Below, piece after piece: positions 1 through 10,446 of a stretch of DNA of 64,000 nucleotides. Position 1 is the first letter of the stretch, and each line of letters opens with the position of its first letter. The translations under genes were made by a program, and so were the position numbers. Origin of the DNA: Marsupella aquatica (Eukaryota; Marchantiophyta). The stretch is from assembly GCA_973895155.1 (NCBI GenBank), contig OZ316891.1, positions 27,094,001 to 27,158,000 of the forward strand, read 5' to 3'. The notes under the pieces are model-generated. The model saw only the letters and a program-made list of their open reading frames with translations. It was not told where the DNA came from and did not search any database.

Positions 1-486
1 TCCATGCCCGATCAACTCTATGCTAGTCTAAGTCCTTAGTGTGCGTCACCAGCTTAGCGCCTTGCTCATCCTAGTGCAACGTCTCATTGCCCCACTAGTC
101 TCCCTATTCTTAGTCCCCACCAGATGGCTATTCTGGAGGCTTGGACCATAGAGGAGTTTGGTGCCAAAGATAGTGACGTTGGAGCTATGTGTTAGGGTAG
201 TCAAGTTCCGCGACTGAGTACAGACACTTCTTAAAACAAGAGTTATGATAGAAACTTAGAGAGCAGTTATGGCAAGGTTATTTTTTACTTTTTGACATCT
301 CAAATACTGTCATCCCTCTTTCTCAAGACATGGTGATCGAGTTAAAGATTGCTAAACTATACCTCTAAAATCTCCAATTCAACAAATGTTTTCTTTGTCT
401 TCATTTTATTAATTTTACTATGTTTTGTTTAAGATTCTATTTTCTTCAGGGAGGTCTGAGTTTCCTCTCTACACCACTCAAAATAG
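1..486. other. left flank of CACTA-1, no gene seen
   Basis: No ORF or recognisable repeat can be supported here. The stretch ends in TAG immediately before the CACTA-1 terminus. I see no match between it and the DNA beyond the right end of CACTA-1. Confidence 0.4.
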
Positions 487-530
487 CACTAGAAGAAACC
501 CACCCTTTCTGAGACCACAAAGAACGTGAC
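487..530 (+). repeat. left terminal inverted repeat of CACTA-1
   Basis: Starts CACTAGAAGAAACCC and contains CTGAGACCACAA and GTGAC in the same order as the inverted right end near 28357-28400. The form CACTA followed by GAAGAAA is common for plant CACTA termini. Confidence 0.6.
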
Positions 531-3500
531 AGTTTGTCCGAGACCTTCATGAAACAACGACTCCAAAGTTGTTGGTGTCATGTTAGTCACACCTTCTTGA
601 CTGAGTTTTGGTGAAGTTTCGAGGAGTCATGTTTACAACTTTTAGGGAAGTTGTAACTATAACTCAGTTAAGGCAATTAGGTTGAAGTCATACAAGCTCT
701 CTACATTAGAGTACAACTTATGAGAGCACAACATTTGAGCCCTTCAACCTTAAAGTATGGGATCTAACCCAATACATATGATTTTGGATCCCACATAGAT
801 TTAATTATAGTCAGGTCATACCATTTAAAACCATTACTGAGTATTCCATCATTATTCCTGCCCCCATTTAGACACCATGAAGCGCGCCCCAGCCCCATTC
901 AACTGCAAAAAGGATTTGTCAAAGCTTGCTAACCTAACTTAATGCTTTTTGTAGTCAATCTCTAATTTTTCTATCGCCGTCTTCTGGTCGTGCCAAAGGC
1001 GTGCTTAATTATCACCCAATTTCAGCCTCACATATGTAGGTTGGGTTTACTTATTGCCATGCCCTAGAAACCTTCATGTTTCCCATGCCCCCTTCATATA
1101 TGACAACCAATGCATGGTTCATGTTCAATATAAGTCCAACTTAAATATATATGATCAGCTCTTCACTACCCCAACCCTAAAAAAGTGTACTTTTCATAAT
1201 GGTAATGTGGGGTCATATATACCTCACTATTTGGCCACATTTTCACCAAATGGGGTGGTTCAAAGTTGTGACTAACCACTCACCCCACATATAACTATTG
1301 CGTAAGTCCTTTGGTTTCAAAGGAAAAAACTAATTAGGCAAATCATAGACTTTTGTGTCTCTTTTGTGAACTAATGTCTCCACTTCAATGTGCGTGAGTG
1401 TGCCTTTGGACACAAGTTTAGGGTGCGCGGGTTTTGTTTAACACAGCAATAGAGTGCAAAGTTGAGTTGAATGTGCGCGGGAACTCGGTTTAGGGTCCAT
1501 TGTGCTTACGGCCGGGGACATTCATCGTGCCTGAAGGTTTTGTGAAGGGTTTTGTGCGAGGAGCTTTACGGACTTCACTCCCACTTGAGAGATGGTGATG
1601 GCAGGCAGGTGCAGCAACAGCGCTTGATCAAGGCTAGACTTTATTGCGTAAGTCCCTGCTCGTTGTCTGGATATGTCATTGTTGTCGGGGTCTTCATGCT
1701 CGTCTGATTCATCTTCTGCTCTTCGTGGCCGAGAGTTGACTACCTCACTCACTAACTTCTTGTCCAATGCATACCACAACCCTATTCCTCGTTCTCAGTC
1801 TGCGAGTTTGGGAGCTTTGGACTAGAGCACATGATCGGAAGCCTTGGACGAGAGACGCAGACTCCAATATCCAGCTTGAAAACAAACGGTGATTGATTTT
1901 GTCAGGTGAGAAGATCGAGAGCTCTAGAGATGGTGATGGCGTGTGGGCGTAGCAGCAGCGCTTGATCAAGGTTTGTCTTCTGCTGCCACTACTGGTGCGA
2001 TTATTTCTACTCTTGGCTTTTCTCGCGGAAACAATAGCTCGGATCTGAGGGCTATTGGCAGTGACACTGTTGCACCAGCCCCCGCGGAGCTTATGGGATT
2101 GGGAGGTTTTGTTAGTTTCATTCCGTAGCGGAGTGGCAGGGTTGAAGGTCGTAGCGGAGAGCGAGTAGCGGAGTTGCAAGGTTTAGGGAGTTGTGACCTT
2201 CATTTGTTGTAAATGTTGGTAAGACGCCGTGACTTGACTGGTGTTGTCGAAGTTTCTTTTTACTTAGGTTCCTTCAAAGTTTCAGCAGCGCAAATTTTTC
2301 TAAAAATGACTGTGACTGTGGGCTGCAGCTGGTGAGGTGGAAGGGATTGCAAACGCGTTACTAATCTACAACCTTGGGCATGCTATCAACATATATCCAA
2401 TCATCGAGCACAAAGTCGATTAAACCCTCACAAGGTAAGACCCACTCATTCCTTTTCTTATAAGCTCTTATTGGGCAAACATCGCTCTTTGCGTATGTAG
2501 TTTGCCAGCCAGGCAAGACCCATGATACTGTTCGACTACCACAGACAATCCCAAGCGGCCAAGTGGTGCTTCTGAATTTCTGTTGTTGAGTTGCGCCTTC
2601 CCACATGCCGTAGTCACTACTGCTCCTTAGCGTGCACCTACATAGGTGCTGACCCAATGAAGAGAGGGATTGAGCCTTGGTACTGTACTCCTACACAGTC
2701 TAAGCTCAGGTGCCTATTCTTCATTTCTTGTTGAATGTTCCATTTTTTTAGCGGATTTCTGCTCTGCCCTTTTGCCATGGGTCGCCGGTCTGCTGGATGC
2801 TATCAGCAGATTAAGAACTAGTCATATCCTAAGTCCCGGTGTTGCAGTGGTGTCTCCGACCCTAAGATGCCACCTGAAATCATCTTTCTTGTTTCCTGCT
2901 GCTACTGATGTATGTATGTTCTCCAGTATTTTTGCTTACTGATTGGTCTCTCCACACTTCTTGCTTGACATGACTGTTTTGCTCCTCCCTGTATGAGAAC
3001 ATGCCTTGTGCCCCGTGCTCTGGCGGTGGGGTGGGGGGGGTGAACAGACGACCTTAAGGTCCACTAAATTTATAGGAACCGTGCAATCGTTTAGCTGATT
3101 TTAGCAGCAAGTTCCCTTGCTTTCCCCTATTTTTGCTAAGATCCCTCCCCACTAATCACATGCATCCTTTACTTTTCTCGGTGGCCCGTGCGCCTGCCTT
3201 CCTACTTTCGTTCTTATGGACTTTCCTTAGGTTTTCTTTCACCTGATTTTGGACTTTTTGCTCCGGTGGAATCTGTCTTGACAACTTGTGTTTGTTCTAA
3301 TCGTTAATATCTCAAGAGGGTCGTCAACTAAGCTGGCAGGAGTCAAAGCTAACTACAAGCTAGCAAATCCAGAGAATGCTCCCAAGTCGAGTCAGGAGGA
3401 AGTTACTAAAACTAGACCTTCACAACTCTCGAAACTGGAAAGTGGAATTCAGCCTGAGACACGCAGCTGAAGGCCACAAGGATAACTATATGGCCATGCT

Positions 3501-6003
3501 GTCCCTCATTCAAGTCCAAAGTCCTCTTCAGACTGTCTGAACTCCTATCTGAACTCCTTAACTGGATGAAGTCCTGTCTGAATGTGAAGTTCAGATTGGC
3601 AATCTCAAATGGCAAGTTCTGAACTCTTGTCTGAACTTCATCCACCCTTCTAAACTGGGATTTGTGCTACGTGTATAGACTCCACATTGTTGCTTCTCCC
3701 TTTCGGGCCAGCCCTCCTTGTGAAACGTAGGAGCACGATCATGGCACTTACACATAGTCTGACATTCAAAAAATGCTACTTCTCATCAGCATATTTCGAG
3801 TAGTTTGCCTGTGTGTTGAGCCTAATTATTTGTTTATTGCTTTAGTAACATGCATGGCCAATTGGTTTCTCTTCATGTAAAGGCAAGTTTTTGAAACTTA
3901 CTACTTGAATTGGTGGTTTGAATTTAGTTAAGTGTTGAGAAATTAGCATTCACACTAACTATTTTTCTTTTGTGATTGAGTTCTCTTTGCTATTGAATGT
4001 ATTGAATAATTATTTCATCACAGAAATTTTCAAAACAAACACGGAAGCACAAGGGGGCTGAGGATTGGATATTGAGGCTGAAGACATTGAGGTAATAAAT
4101 TGGGTGTGGTTTGGGTGACAATGTTAGCAACTGATGCTTCTTCAAGGGAACTTCCCATGTGCAGTTTAAGGGTTTAAAAATGATTGACTTTGGTTCTTGC
4201 TGTTTTTCTTTTGGTGTACTCTTGAGTTTGGTGTCACTCTATCCTTTCCTGTAGCCTCGAAATAGGAACACACCTGCTTAATGGTCCCCAATTGCCCAAT
4301 GATTTATAATGACTGTGTCTAGGTGATGTATGCATTGCGTGTTCATTCCAGAAGAATGAATATGTACACTTTGCACAAACCTGGACAGATTTTGAATGTT
4401 ATTTATCTGAGTTTCTATTTGTGAGCTCTGACTAGGAGCCTTAACATTTGTGTTTCTGTGGGGCTGAGCAGAGTTTGGCTAAGATGCTAGATTGTGGCTT
4501 GTCTTCTTGCTTCCAGCTTGTGTATATTCAATTAATAGAAGTTGGGAATGAAGTGATAATTGAATTTCCTTATATTAAGCATCTTCACCTAGAAACTCAA
4601 TACATAAACTCCAGGAGTCCCTCGGGACATAAAATGAGCCAAATTGTTTCAAAATTGGGAACCTGCACCCGCACTACTCAAACAAATGTGTTGGGCTTGG
4701 TGGCCTTGTAAGTCGTCTTTAGCTTTCGCGATGGAGGTTGAATCTTGCGGTACGTCAAGGGGAACTTGATCTTTGAATCTGCTCTACAGCTCCGTTCAAC
4801 GTGGTATCACGATATTCCTTGTACATGTTGTGATAACCTGTACGACTCTGATACCTCACCCAAATACCGAAGTTCTTAATTGTGGTGGGCTTTTCGAAGA
4901 TCTGGTAGACACATTATTCAGCATTTGCTAACTTTGAAACTAGAAGGGTAACACATTAAACAACAGAGAAACTCACAACATCCTCCTTTGGTCCTTCAGA
5001 GTCTGTACTTTGATTATGAAGTTTGACTGAGTTTCTGTTTACTGAAAGAATGTGACTGTGTAAGAGTTCCGTTTGGCAGTGGATTGGTTGAAAGCACTTC
5101 ATGCTAGTGTGTTGTCCACAGCTCTTCAACCAGCTTTCGTCTTCCTTGTCTTTCACCACTTACGATGACATCAATTCAGCTAAGACCATAGAAGGTTCCA
5201 AAGCATCTAACTTGTCAAATCGCATTCTGTTACATCAAGGACTAAGCTGTTGGGTATCAAAGGAGACAACACAACAAACACGCTGAAAAGACTTCAGGAC
5301 TGGGTTCAACAAGGTAGTGAAGGTGCTTATAGCCATAGTAAGTATGCATTCTGTATCTTTCTCTGTTGATGTGAGCTTGTGCATAATGGGAGTTGTAGTT
5401 GGCAAGAGTTCCATAAGGCCAAATATGAACAGATCCAAAAGTATGTGTATGAACCAAGTGTAGAGTTGACTCTTTCTGAATATTGTAGTCTCTTTCTGAA
5501 TGTACAGTTTGGTAGGGCCAACGCCATGTGATCATGTACTTGCTCTATAAAGTTCTGAAGATATAAGCATTTTCTGTTAGACCAGGCAACTTGGGAGTTG
5601 GTAAGTGTCACCTGCATCTGAGGGGCTACACCGGGGGCATCAGTGGAGGTTCACTTGCACAACACGACAGCCAGTGAATTTTCTCTCTAGTGCAACCTGC
5701 AAGGTGAGACTTTTGGTCTTTCTGGATGAAAAAACAGGATCTTAATATGATTGATATACATGTCCGTCGAGATCATCGGTTTATCACCAAGCTCTTTGTC
5801 TTAGGAAACTCATAAACTCAAAATCAAATATGTACTATGCACGTTTCATGCTATGTGTATACTATGACCTGTAGTTGGAACCAAGACAGTGAATGGGAAC
5901 TGATTAGTTTAGGTTGGTTGCTGTTGGCGAGGCAAGTCGACCTCCTGCTCGCCTTGCTCATCAAAGGACGTGAACAGAGGACATCACAACAAAAGAAACA
6001 CTT
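531..6003. other. 5.5-kb non-coding left part of CACTA-1
   Basis: No convincing coding region on either strand. The first 200 bases hold several GTCAT/GTCAC motifs (about 577-590, 623-627, 682-690) that resemble the right subterminal region of CACTA-1. The remainder is low-information DNA with short chance ORFs. A 47-bp segment with GAGATGGTGATGGC followed by CGCTTGATCAAGG occurs twice, at about 1587-1633 and 1925-1971. Confidence 0.4.
1587..1971 (+). repeat. short imperfect direct repeat
   Basis: Two copies of about 47 bp, at 1587-1633 and 1925-1971. Both begin GAGATGGTGATGGC, have a variable middle, and end CGCTTGATCAAGG. Function unknown. Confidence 0.5.
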
Positions 6004-6348
6004 ATGGTGAGGACCCGCAACGCTGAACATGTGCGGCTTGCACGCAAGGCAGAGATGTTGCGCCTTGAGTATGTCAGACTTGGGATCCTTCCAGCCCAGT
6101 CTGCATGGTACTTTGAGTACCCTGTTGTTTCCAGTCCGAACAACTATAGCCGGCCTCTACCTGCTTCAGTACCCTTCTCGACATCCTTGGTATTTGTGTC
6201 TCTTGTACATGACCCGCCACAAATTAGGTGCCAAGGGTGTGTGCACAGTTGCCAATATGACTGTCCTGCCTGTAGGGCTTCTGGCTCAGCATTGGATGAC
6301 CGTCCTCTTGGATGCCAATTTTTGCACAGAGCACAATGTATCATCTAG
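6004..6348 (+). CDS. weak unrecognised ORF
   Basis: ATG-initiated ORF of 114 codons. Its first 40 residues are charged and helix-like (Arg, Glu, Leu rich) and the C-terminal part has CxxC-like pairs (residues near QGCVHSCQYDCPAC). The same frame stays fairly open after the first stop. I do not recognise a family. It lies upstream of the PHD gene inside CACTA-1 and could be an exon of a captured or accessory gene, or chance. Confidence 0.2.
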   Translation: MVRTRNAEHVRLARKAEMLRLEYVRLGILPAQSAWYFEYPVVSSPNNYSRPLPASVPFSTSLVFVSLVHDPPQIRCQGCVHSCQYDCPACRASGSALDDRPLGCQFLHRAQCII

Positions 6349-7072
6349 AACCACTCGCCATCCTGTAGTCTGCCTGGTGATGTTACTTGTCCTACCCTCC
6401 CAGACCCCACCACCGGTGACTTTGGTGTCTACACATGTTTGGATCACATGCTCTAGAGGACCACTTGTCACACCGCATGCACAGACCAGATACCATTGAC
6501 CTATAGCTTAACACTCTGACTTCAACATAGAGGATATTTACTTAAAATTTTGATGTATGAGCAATTTTGGGTCCAGGGTTTAGGGTCAACAGTACATAAA
6601 TTATCCTATTATGCCTGCACTAAGCAAAATATCCTAATTTAAGAGGCTAGCAAACTTGCTTAAAAGTCTCTATTGAAAGACTACTTTCATGACTGCTTTA
6701 ACCTGGTGAACATTGCAACGTTCAATGAATTAATGGGCCATGTGATAACCTGTAAAATGTGATTTATGCCTCACTTATTTGTCTCAGCCACTATCATAGC
6801 CTATTTAGGATGTATACATTTCAACTCCTATGACACTGCTTCATACCAATCCTCTTTGAAGAATGCCTGTTTTACATGTCACGACTATTGTATGTGATTC
6901 AAATGCATGAAATGTTGTTGCAGATCTCATTTGGTGAATCATAGCCACAATTAAAATTGAGGTGTTGGTGGAGCAATTGTATTAGGGGATCAGTTTTGTG
7001 TGTTGGCTCAACATACCAAAAGTATGTCTGCTTTGCATCCTTGTGTGGCCATTCCAATTCATTGCAGTAGCT
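6349..7072. other. no gene seen
   Basis: AT-rich sequence between the weak ORF and the tandem duplication upstream of the PHD gene. I see no supported feature in it. Confidence 0.4.
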
Positions 7073-7215
7073 AATGCCTTTGTACCTTAAATGCTAAATA
7101 TATTTTACATTATGTGCAGTCTGCTAAATTGTAGAGTCTATCTAAATGCCTTTGTACCTTAAATGCTAAATATATATTACTTTCTGTGCAGTCTGTTGAA
7201 TTGTAGAGTCTATCT
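7073..7215 (+). repeat. 72-bp tandem duplication next to PHD start
   Basis: Two 71-bp units, 7073-7143 and 7145-7215, differ by only a few substitutions. Each contains a splice-acceptor-like TGTGCAG. A third acceptor-like GCGCAG lies immediately before the PHD ATG at 7227. The duplication therefore doubles a candidate 3' splice site just upstream of the ORF. Confidence 0.8.
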
Positions 7216-7226
7216 CATGCGCAGGC

Positions 7227-7907
7227 ATGGCACGACCTAAAATTCAAGCCAAAAAGCGTGTGACAGAGGTGAGAAACACAGGTGTACTTGGGGCAGATGC
7301 TACTAACTTCTCTGCAAGTCAGATTTTCCAGAAGGCAGCTCATTGTTGTGCCATTTGTGACGATGGTGGGGGCCTGGTCATCTGTGAGGGCCCTTGCATG
7401 AGGCATTTCCACCTCAACCTGGAGTCTGACCTTGCTGCAGAAAACAACTGTCCAGGGGTGGGCCTCCCATCAACACACCAGGGAGACTGGATGTGCACTG
7501 ATTGTTTGGAGAAGCAGGCTAAGTGTGCACAGTGTGGAAAGTTGGGGTCCTATGAGGGCTCTATTGATGCCCCAACAATTGTTAGGAAATGTCCAGACCA
7601 TTTTTGTGTGAGATTTTTCTATTTTGAGTGTTTGCCTGCTCATGCCACAGCTTGCCCACTTCATAGGTGCAAGGCATGTGGTGAGCATGATCATGAGTAC
7701 TGGACTGACATAGTCCACTATGCTAGGTGTCCCACCATGTGGCACTATCATTGCCTGAAAGATCGTCAAGCAGAGGGTTATGCTTGTGACAGAGAAATCT
7801 ATGATCACTCTGCACATGGTGTTGATCGATGGATATTTTATTGTCATCGCCATGCCATTGATCGTACCTCGCGCACTCCTGTGAGAGATCACATATCTTG
7901 GCTGTGA
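7227..7907 (+). CDS. EDM2-like triple PHD zinc-finger protein
   Basis: 226 codons, or the coding part of an exon preceded by a CAG acceptor. Three consecutive Cys/His clusters are visible. The first is PHD-like, starting CAIC at residues 41-44, with C53, C57, the H60/H62 region and CTDC-type C90/C93. The second starts near C100/C103 (CAQC). The third runs from about C148 (CKAC) to H175/C176. The C-terminal segment with YCHRH and RTPVRDHI closely resembles, from memory, the part following the PHD fingers in plant EDM2 (ENHANCED DOWNY MILDEW 2) proteins. Those are chromatin factors that read histone marks and control heterochromatic introns and transposons. Only the PHD cassette is present, not the rest of EDM2. 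It sits inside CACTA-1, so it may be a captured host fragment or a transposon accessory gene. PHD fold is confident; EDM2 kinship is likely; function is inferred. Confidence 0.7.
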   Translation: MARPKIQAKKRVTEVRNTGVLGADATNFSASQIFQKAAHCCAICDDGGGLVICEGPCMRHFHLNLESDLAAENNCPGVGLPSTHQGDWMCTDCLEKQAKCAQCGKLGSYEGSIDAPTIVRKCPDHFCVRFFYFECLPAHATACPLHRCKACGEHDHEYWTDIVHYARCPTMWHYHCLKDRQAEGYACDREIYDHSAHGVDRWIFYCHRHAIDRTSRTPVRDHISWL

Positions 7908-8499
7908 AGCTAAACATTGTACATGCACAGTGCACCTGATGTGGATGTACTATTTTTTGAGATTGCAGAGATTCCAATTTTGAAAAAGAGTTGGGTAGGC
8001 AAGTTTATATAGGCAGCACTTATCTTGTGCTCTGGCGTCAGTGGCTGGGTACATGCCTATAAAAACTTATCCTTACAAGCCTTCTTGAAAGTATTTAGGC
8101 TAAGTGGTCATTTTCATAAACACTTTCATCAGACTGCTAAATTAAAATAGGACTTCTAAGTTGTAAGCGTATAAATTATCAGGCATGCAATTAATCAAAT
8201 TGCCCTATAAGTTTGTCATTGAACGTATCCTCCTTTACAACAAAATATGTATGTGCAATGACAAGTTGGTTGCACTTCATTTCACCTTCGATATGGATTT
8301 TGTAGTATATATTCAAACAATGTTCTGCATCCGTGCAGGTGCCTAGTACGTATTGTTCACATATCCCTTGTACCTATCAAAATCGGACCTGAGCACCAGT
8401 GGGCCGGATCAACTCAAAAAGCAGGAATTTTGTTGTCCTTGTATTGTTAGGTGAACCCATTCTTCCAAAATTCACTGTCATCACGTAGGGTGTGTGTAC
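7908..8499. other. gap between PHD and BRCT genes, no feature
   Basis: AT-rich sequence with no ORF I can support. It might be an intron if the PHD and BRCT parts form one gene, but no splice pair is obvious and the PHD ORF ends in its own TGA. Confidence 0.35.
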
Positions 8500-9376
8500 A
8501 TGGAGCCTGGGAAACGTAGAAAGTGTGACCACCCAGCAGTGTTTACAGGGGTCAGAGCCATTTTGGTCCATGGCCAACATGAGTTGACCAAAGTGCATTG
8601 GCCAACTGTACAGAAACGATTCTCTGAGCTCCATGGCACTGTAGTTTAGGACATCACTCCAGAGACTACACATGTTGTTGCAGGGACATGGCTATCAGTG
8701 ATAAAGAAGTGGTCATGGTCCTACATGAATTCTGAAATTACTAAGCAAGGCCTAAAAGTAGTTGAGGCCTCTTGGATCACAAATTCCATAGCACATAAGA
8801 TTGTACAGGATACTGAGCAATATGAGCTGTGGGAGGATGAAGAAGCTACTGCATCAGCTCTGGCTGAACAAGAAGTCTGGGAAGCAAAGGCACGGCTTGC
8901 TGATCTCCAATATGGACCTGTACTCAACAAAGGACAGAGCTCTACAAGGCTGAAGAGTATGTTGGCTGAGGAGACGAAGCAAGCAACCCCCATTCTGAAA
9001 GGGCTGAGCATGGTATTTGTGGAGGCGGGAATTGGAGAGGTTAAGTGCAAAGTGTACAAGTCCACAGTGCTTGACCTAGGTGGGACAGTGGAGGAGAATA
9101 TAATAGAGGACACCACTCATGTCATCACTATGTCATATCCCAAAGCTTGCCGCAAGTTTGGGAAGGGAGACATTCGCTTTTATGTCATGTCCCATAATGT
9201 GTTTGTGGTTTCATATGCTTGGCTTGTGGAATCAGTAGCAGCGCGCTGGGAAGCGTCAAAACCCAATGGACTATGATCTTTTTGAGGCCTGGCCACGGAA
9301 GGGTCAGGATCCTTACAGAGAGGACTATGAGACAACAAGTGAGGAATGGGTCATTAGCAATTCTGAATCAGAGTGA
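8500..9376 (+). pseudogene. tandem-BRCT protein, broken
   Basis: One frame reads from the ATG at 8500 through two BRCT-like repeats. BRCT-1 spans about 8530-8820: FTGVRAILVHG, then TTHVVAG, then a Trp motif in VVEASWITNS. It is interrupted by TAG at 8647-8649. After an acidic helical linker, BRCT-2 spans about 8995-9265: LKGLSMVFV, DTTHVIT, then a Trp motif in VVSYAWLVES. The frame stops at 9276. Shifting by one base continues an acidic tail that ends at a stop at 9374-9376. BRCT pairs bind phosphopeptides in DNA-damage and chromatin proteins; plant BRCA1/BARD1-type proteins combine PHD-like and BRCT domains. Here it lies 0.6 kb after the PHD ORF on the same strand within CACTA-1, so the two may derive from one gene. 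The stop and frameshift mark it as probably inactive. Confidence 0.65.
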
Positions 9377-9728
9377 GGAGTAGTAGCATCAATTTGGACA
9401 CAAGTTTTTTTGCATAAATCAGATCATTGAAATAAATGTGATCTTTGAACTAATGTACCTTGTTATGGTTGGTGGCAGTTGGGCTTATTTTACTGTTGGC
9501 GGATTGTTGTTTCCTATTGCCTGGGGGTGTCACTGTAAACGTACTGGGTGGGCTCAAATCTTGGCGGCAGAATTTGGTGGGTATGTTGCCTTTCCTAGAT
9601 CAATAGGCGCTATTACGGCTCCTCCTCCGGGTTGCCATATGGCTGGCCACAGTTAGGACTCTCCTGCATGGGTTGTGCTAAAACATTTCTTGGCACCGCC
9701 CGAGGATGCAAGAGACGCTGAATCTATC

Positions 9729-10100
9729 ATGAATGAGGATGCACAGTCTGAAGTGGACATCTACTTTTCAGCAGATGAGTTAGACAAGCCCGATGTTGTA
9801 GGTGGTTCCTTGTTGCCTGATTTGGCAGATGATATAGTTCTTTCACATGTCTGGCCGAGGGTTCTTGTGGTGTCGTGTGCACAAGATATCTGCAAATATA
9901 GACAAATTAATACACGGTGGAGGGACTTGGTAGCAACTTGCCCCCAGTGGAGGGCATTGCATCCACTGCTTGTAGGCACGGATGCAAGACCCCCATGGCA
10001 TGAGCAGGGTTTAGACCTTGATGATTTAATGTACATGCCTGAGTACCTGAGGTCTGAGTGGCATCGAGAACAGGGTTGGTACCCATATCTCACCTGGTAA
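9729..10100 (+). CDS. F-box-like ORF
   Basis: The ORF is open from 9675 (GTG); the first ATG in frame is 9729. The protein is acidic at the start, followed by a segment with the spacing of an F-box: LADDIVLSHVWPRV, about ten residues, then YRQINTRWRDLV and WRAL. This matches the Leu-Pro-x-Asp ... Cys/Tyr-Arg-x-Val-x-x-x-Trp-x-x-Leu pattern of F-box helices, which bind SKP1 in ubiquitin ligases. Nothing after it is recognisable as a substrate-binding domain. It lies between the BRCT relic and TNP2 inside CACTA-1 and may be another captured fragment. The F-box call is by eye and could be wrong. Confidence 0.4.
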   Translation: MNEDAQSEVDIYFSADELDKPDVVGGSLLPDLADDIVLSHVWPRVLVVSCAQDICKYRQINTRWRDLVATCPQWRALHPLLVGTDARPPWHEQGLDLDDLMYMPEYLRSEWHREQGWYPYLTW

Positions 10101-10446
10101 TAAGGTGAGATATCTAATACCGCTCTCACACCTGTGCCTATGACTATACATGATTGGACTCTGATATGGTCATGGGTGTACATGCAGAGGTGGTACATTT
10201 GAGGACAGCGGAGGAGGTGGTGACACCCTCGAACATTTAGGAATTTTGTGTCATTCACTTGACAATAGGTACACTACTCGCGAACCTGTTTTTTTCTTTT
10301 GGGGTGGTTTAGGGTTTGTGAGAATTTAGTACACGTTATGTTAACTCTTTTGGCAGATACAGTCAGGGATATATGGAACACAAATACCACCATTAGGCAT
10401 CCTTGTTCATTGCTGTCCATGACTGCAGAGCTCCCAGTCTGTTACA

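Noticed and set aside
6610-6650. CACTAAGC as an alternative left end of CACTA-1
   Set aside because: It does not match the inverted right end beyond CACTA and lacks CTGAGACC and the following shared blocks.
9438-9656. Short plus-strand ORF before the F-box-like ORF
   Set aside because: No domain pattern, no conserved neighbour relation and composition like surrounding non-coding DNA.
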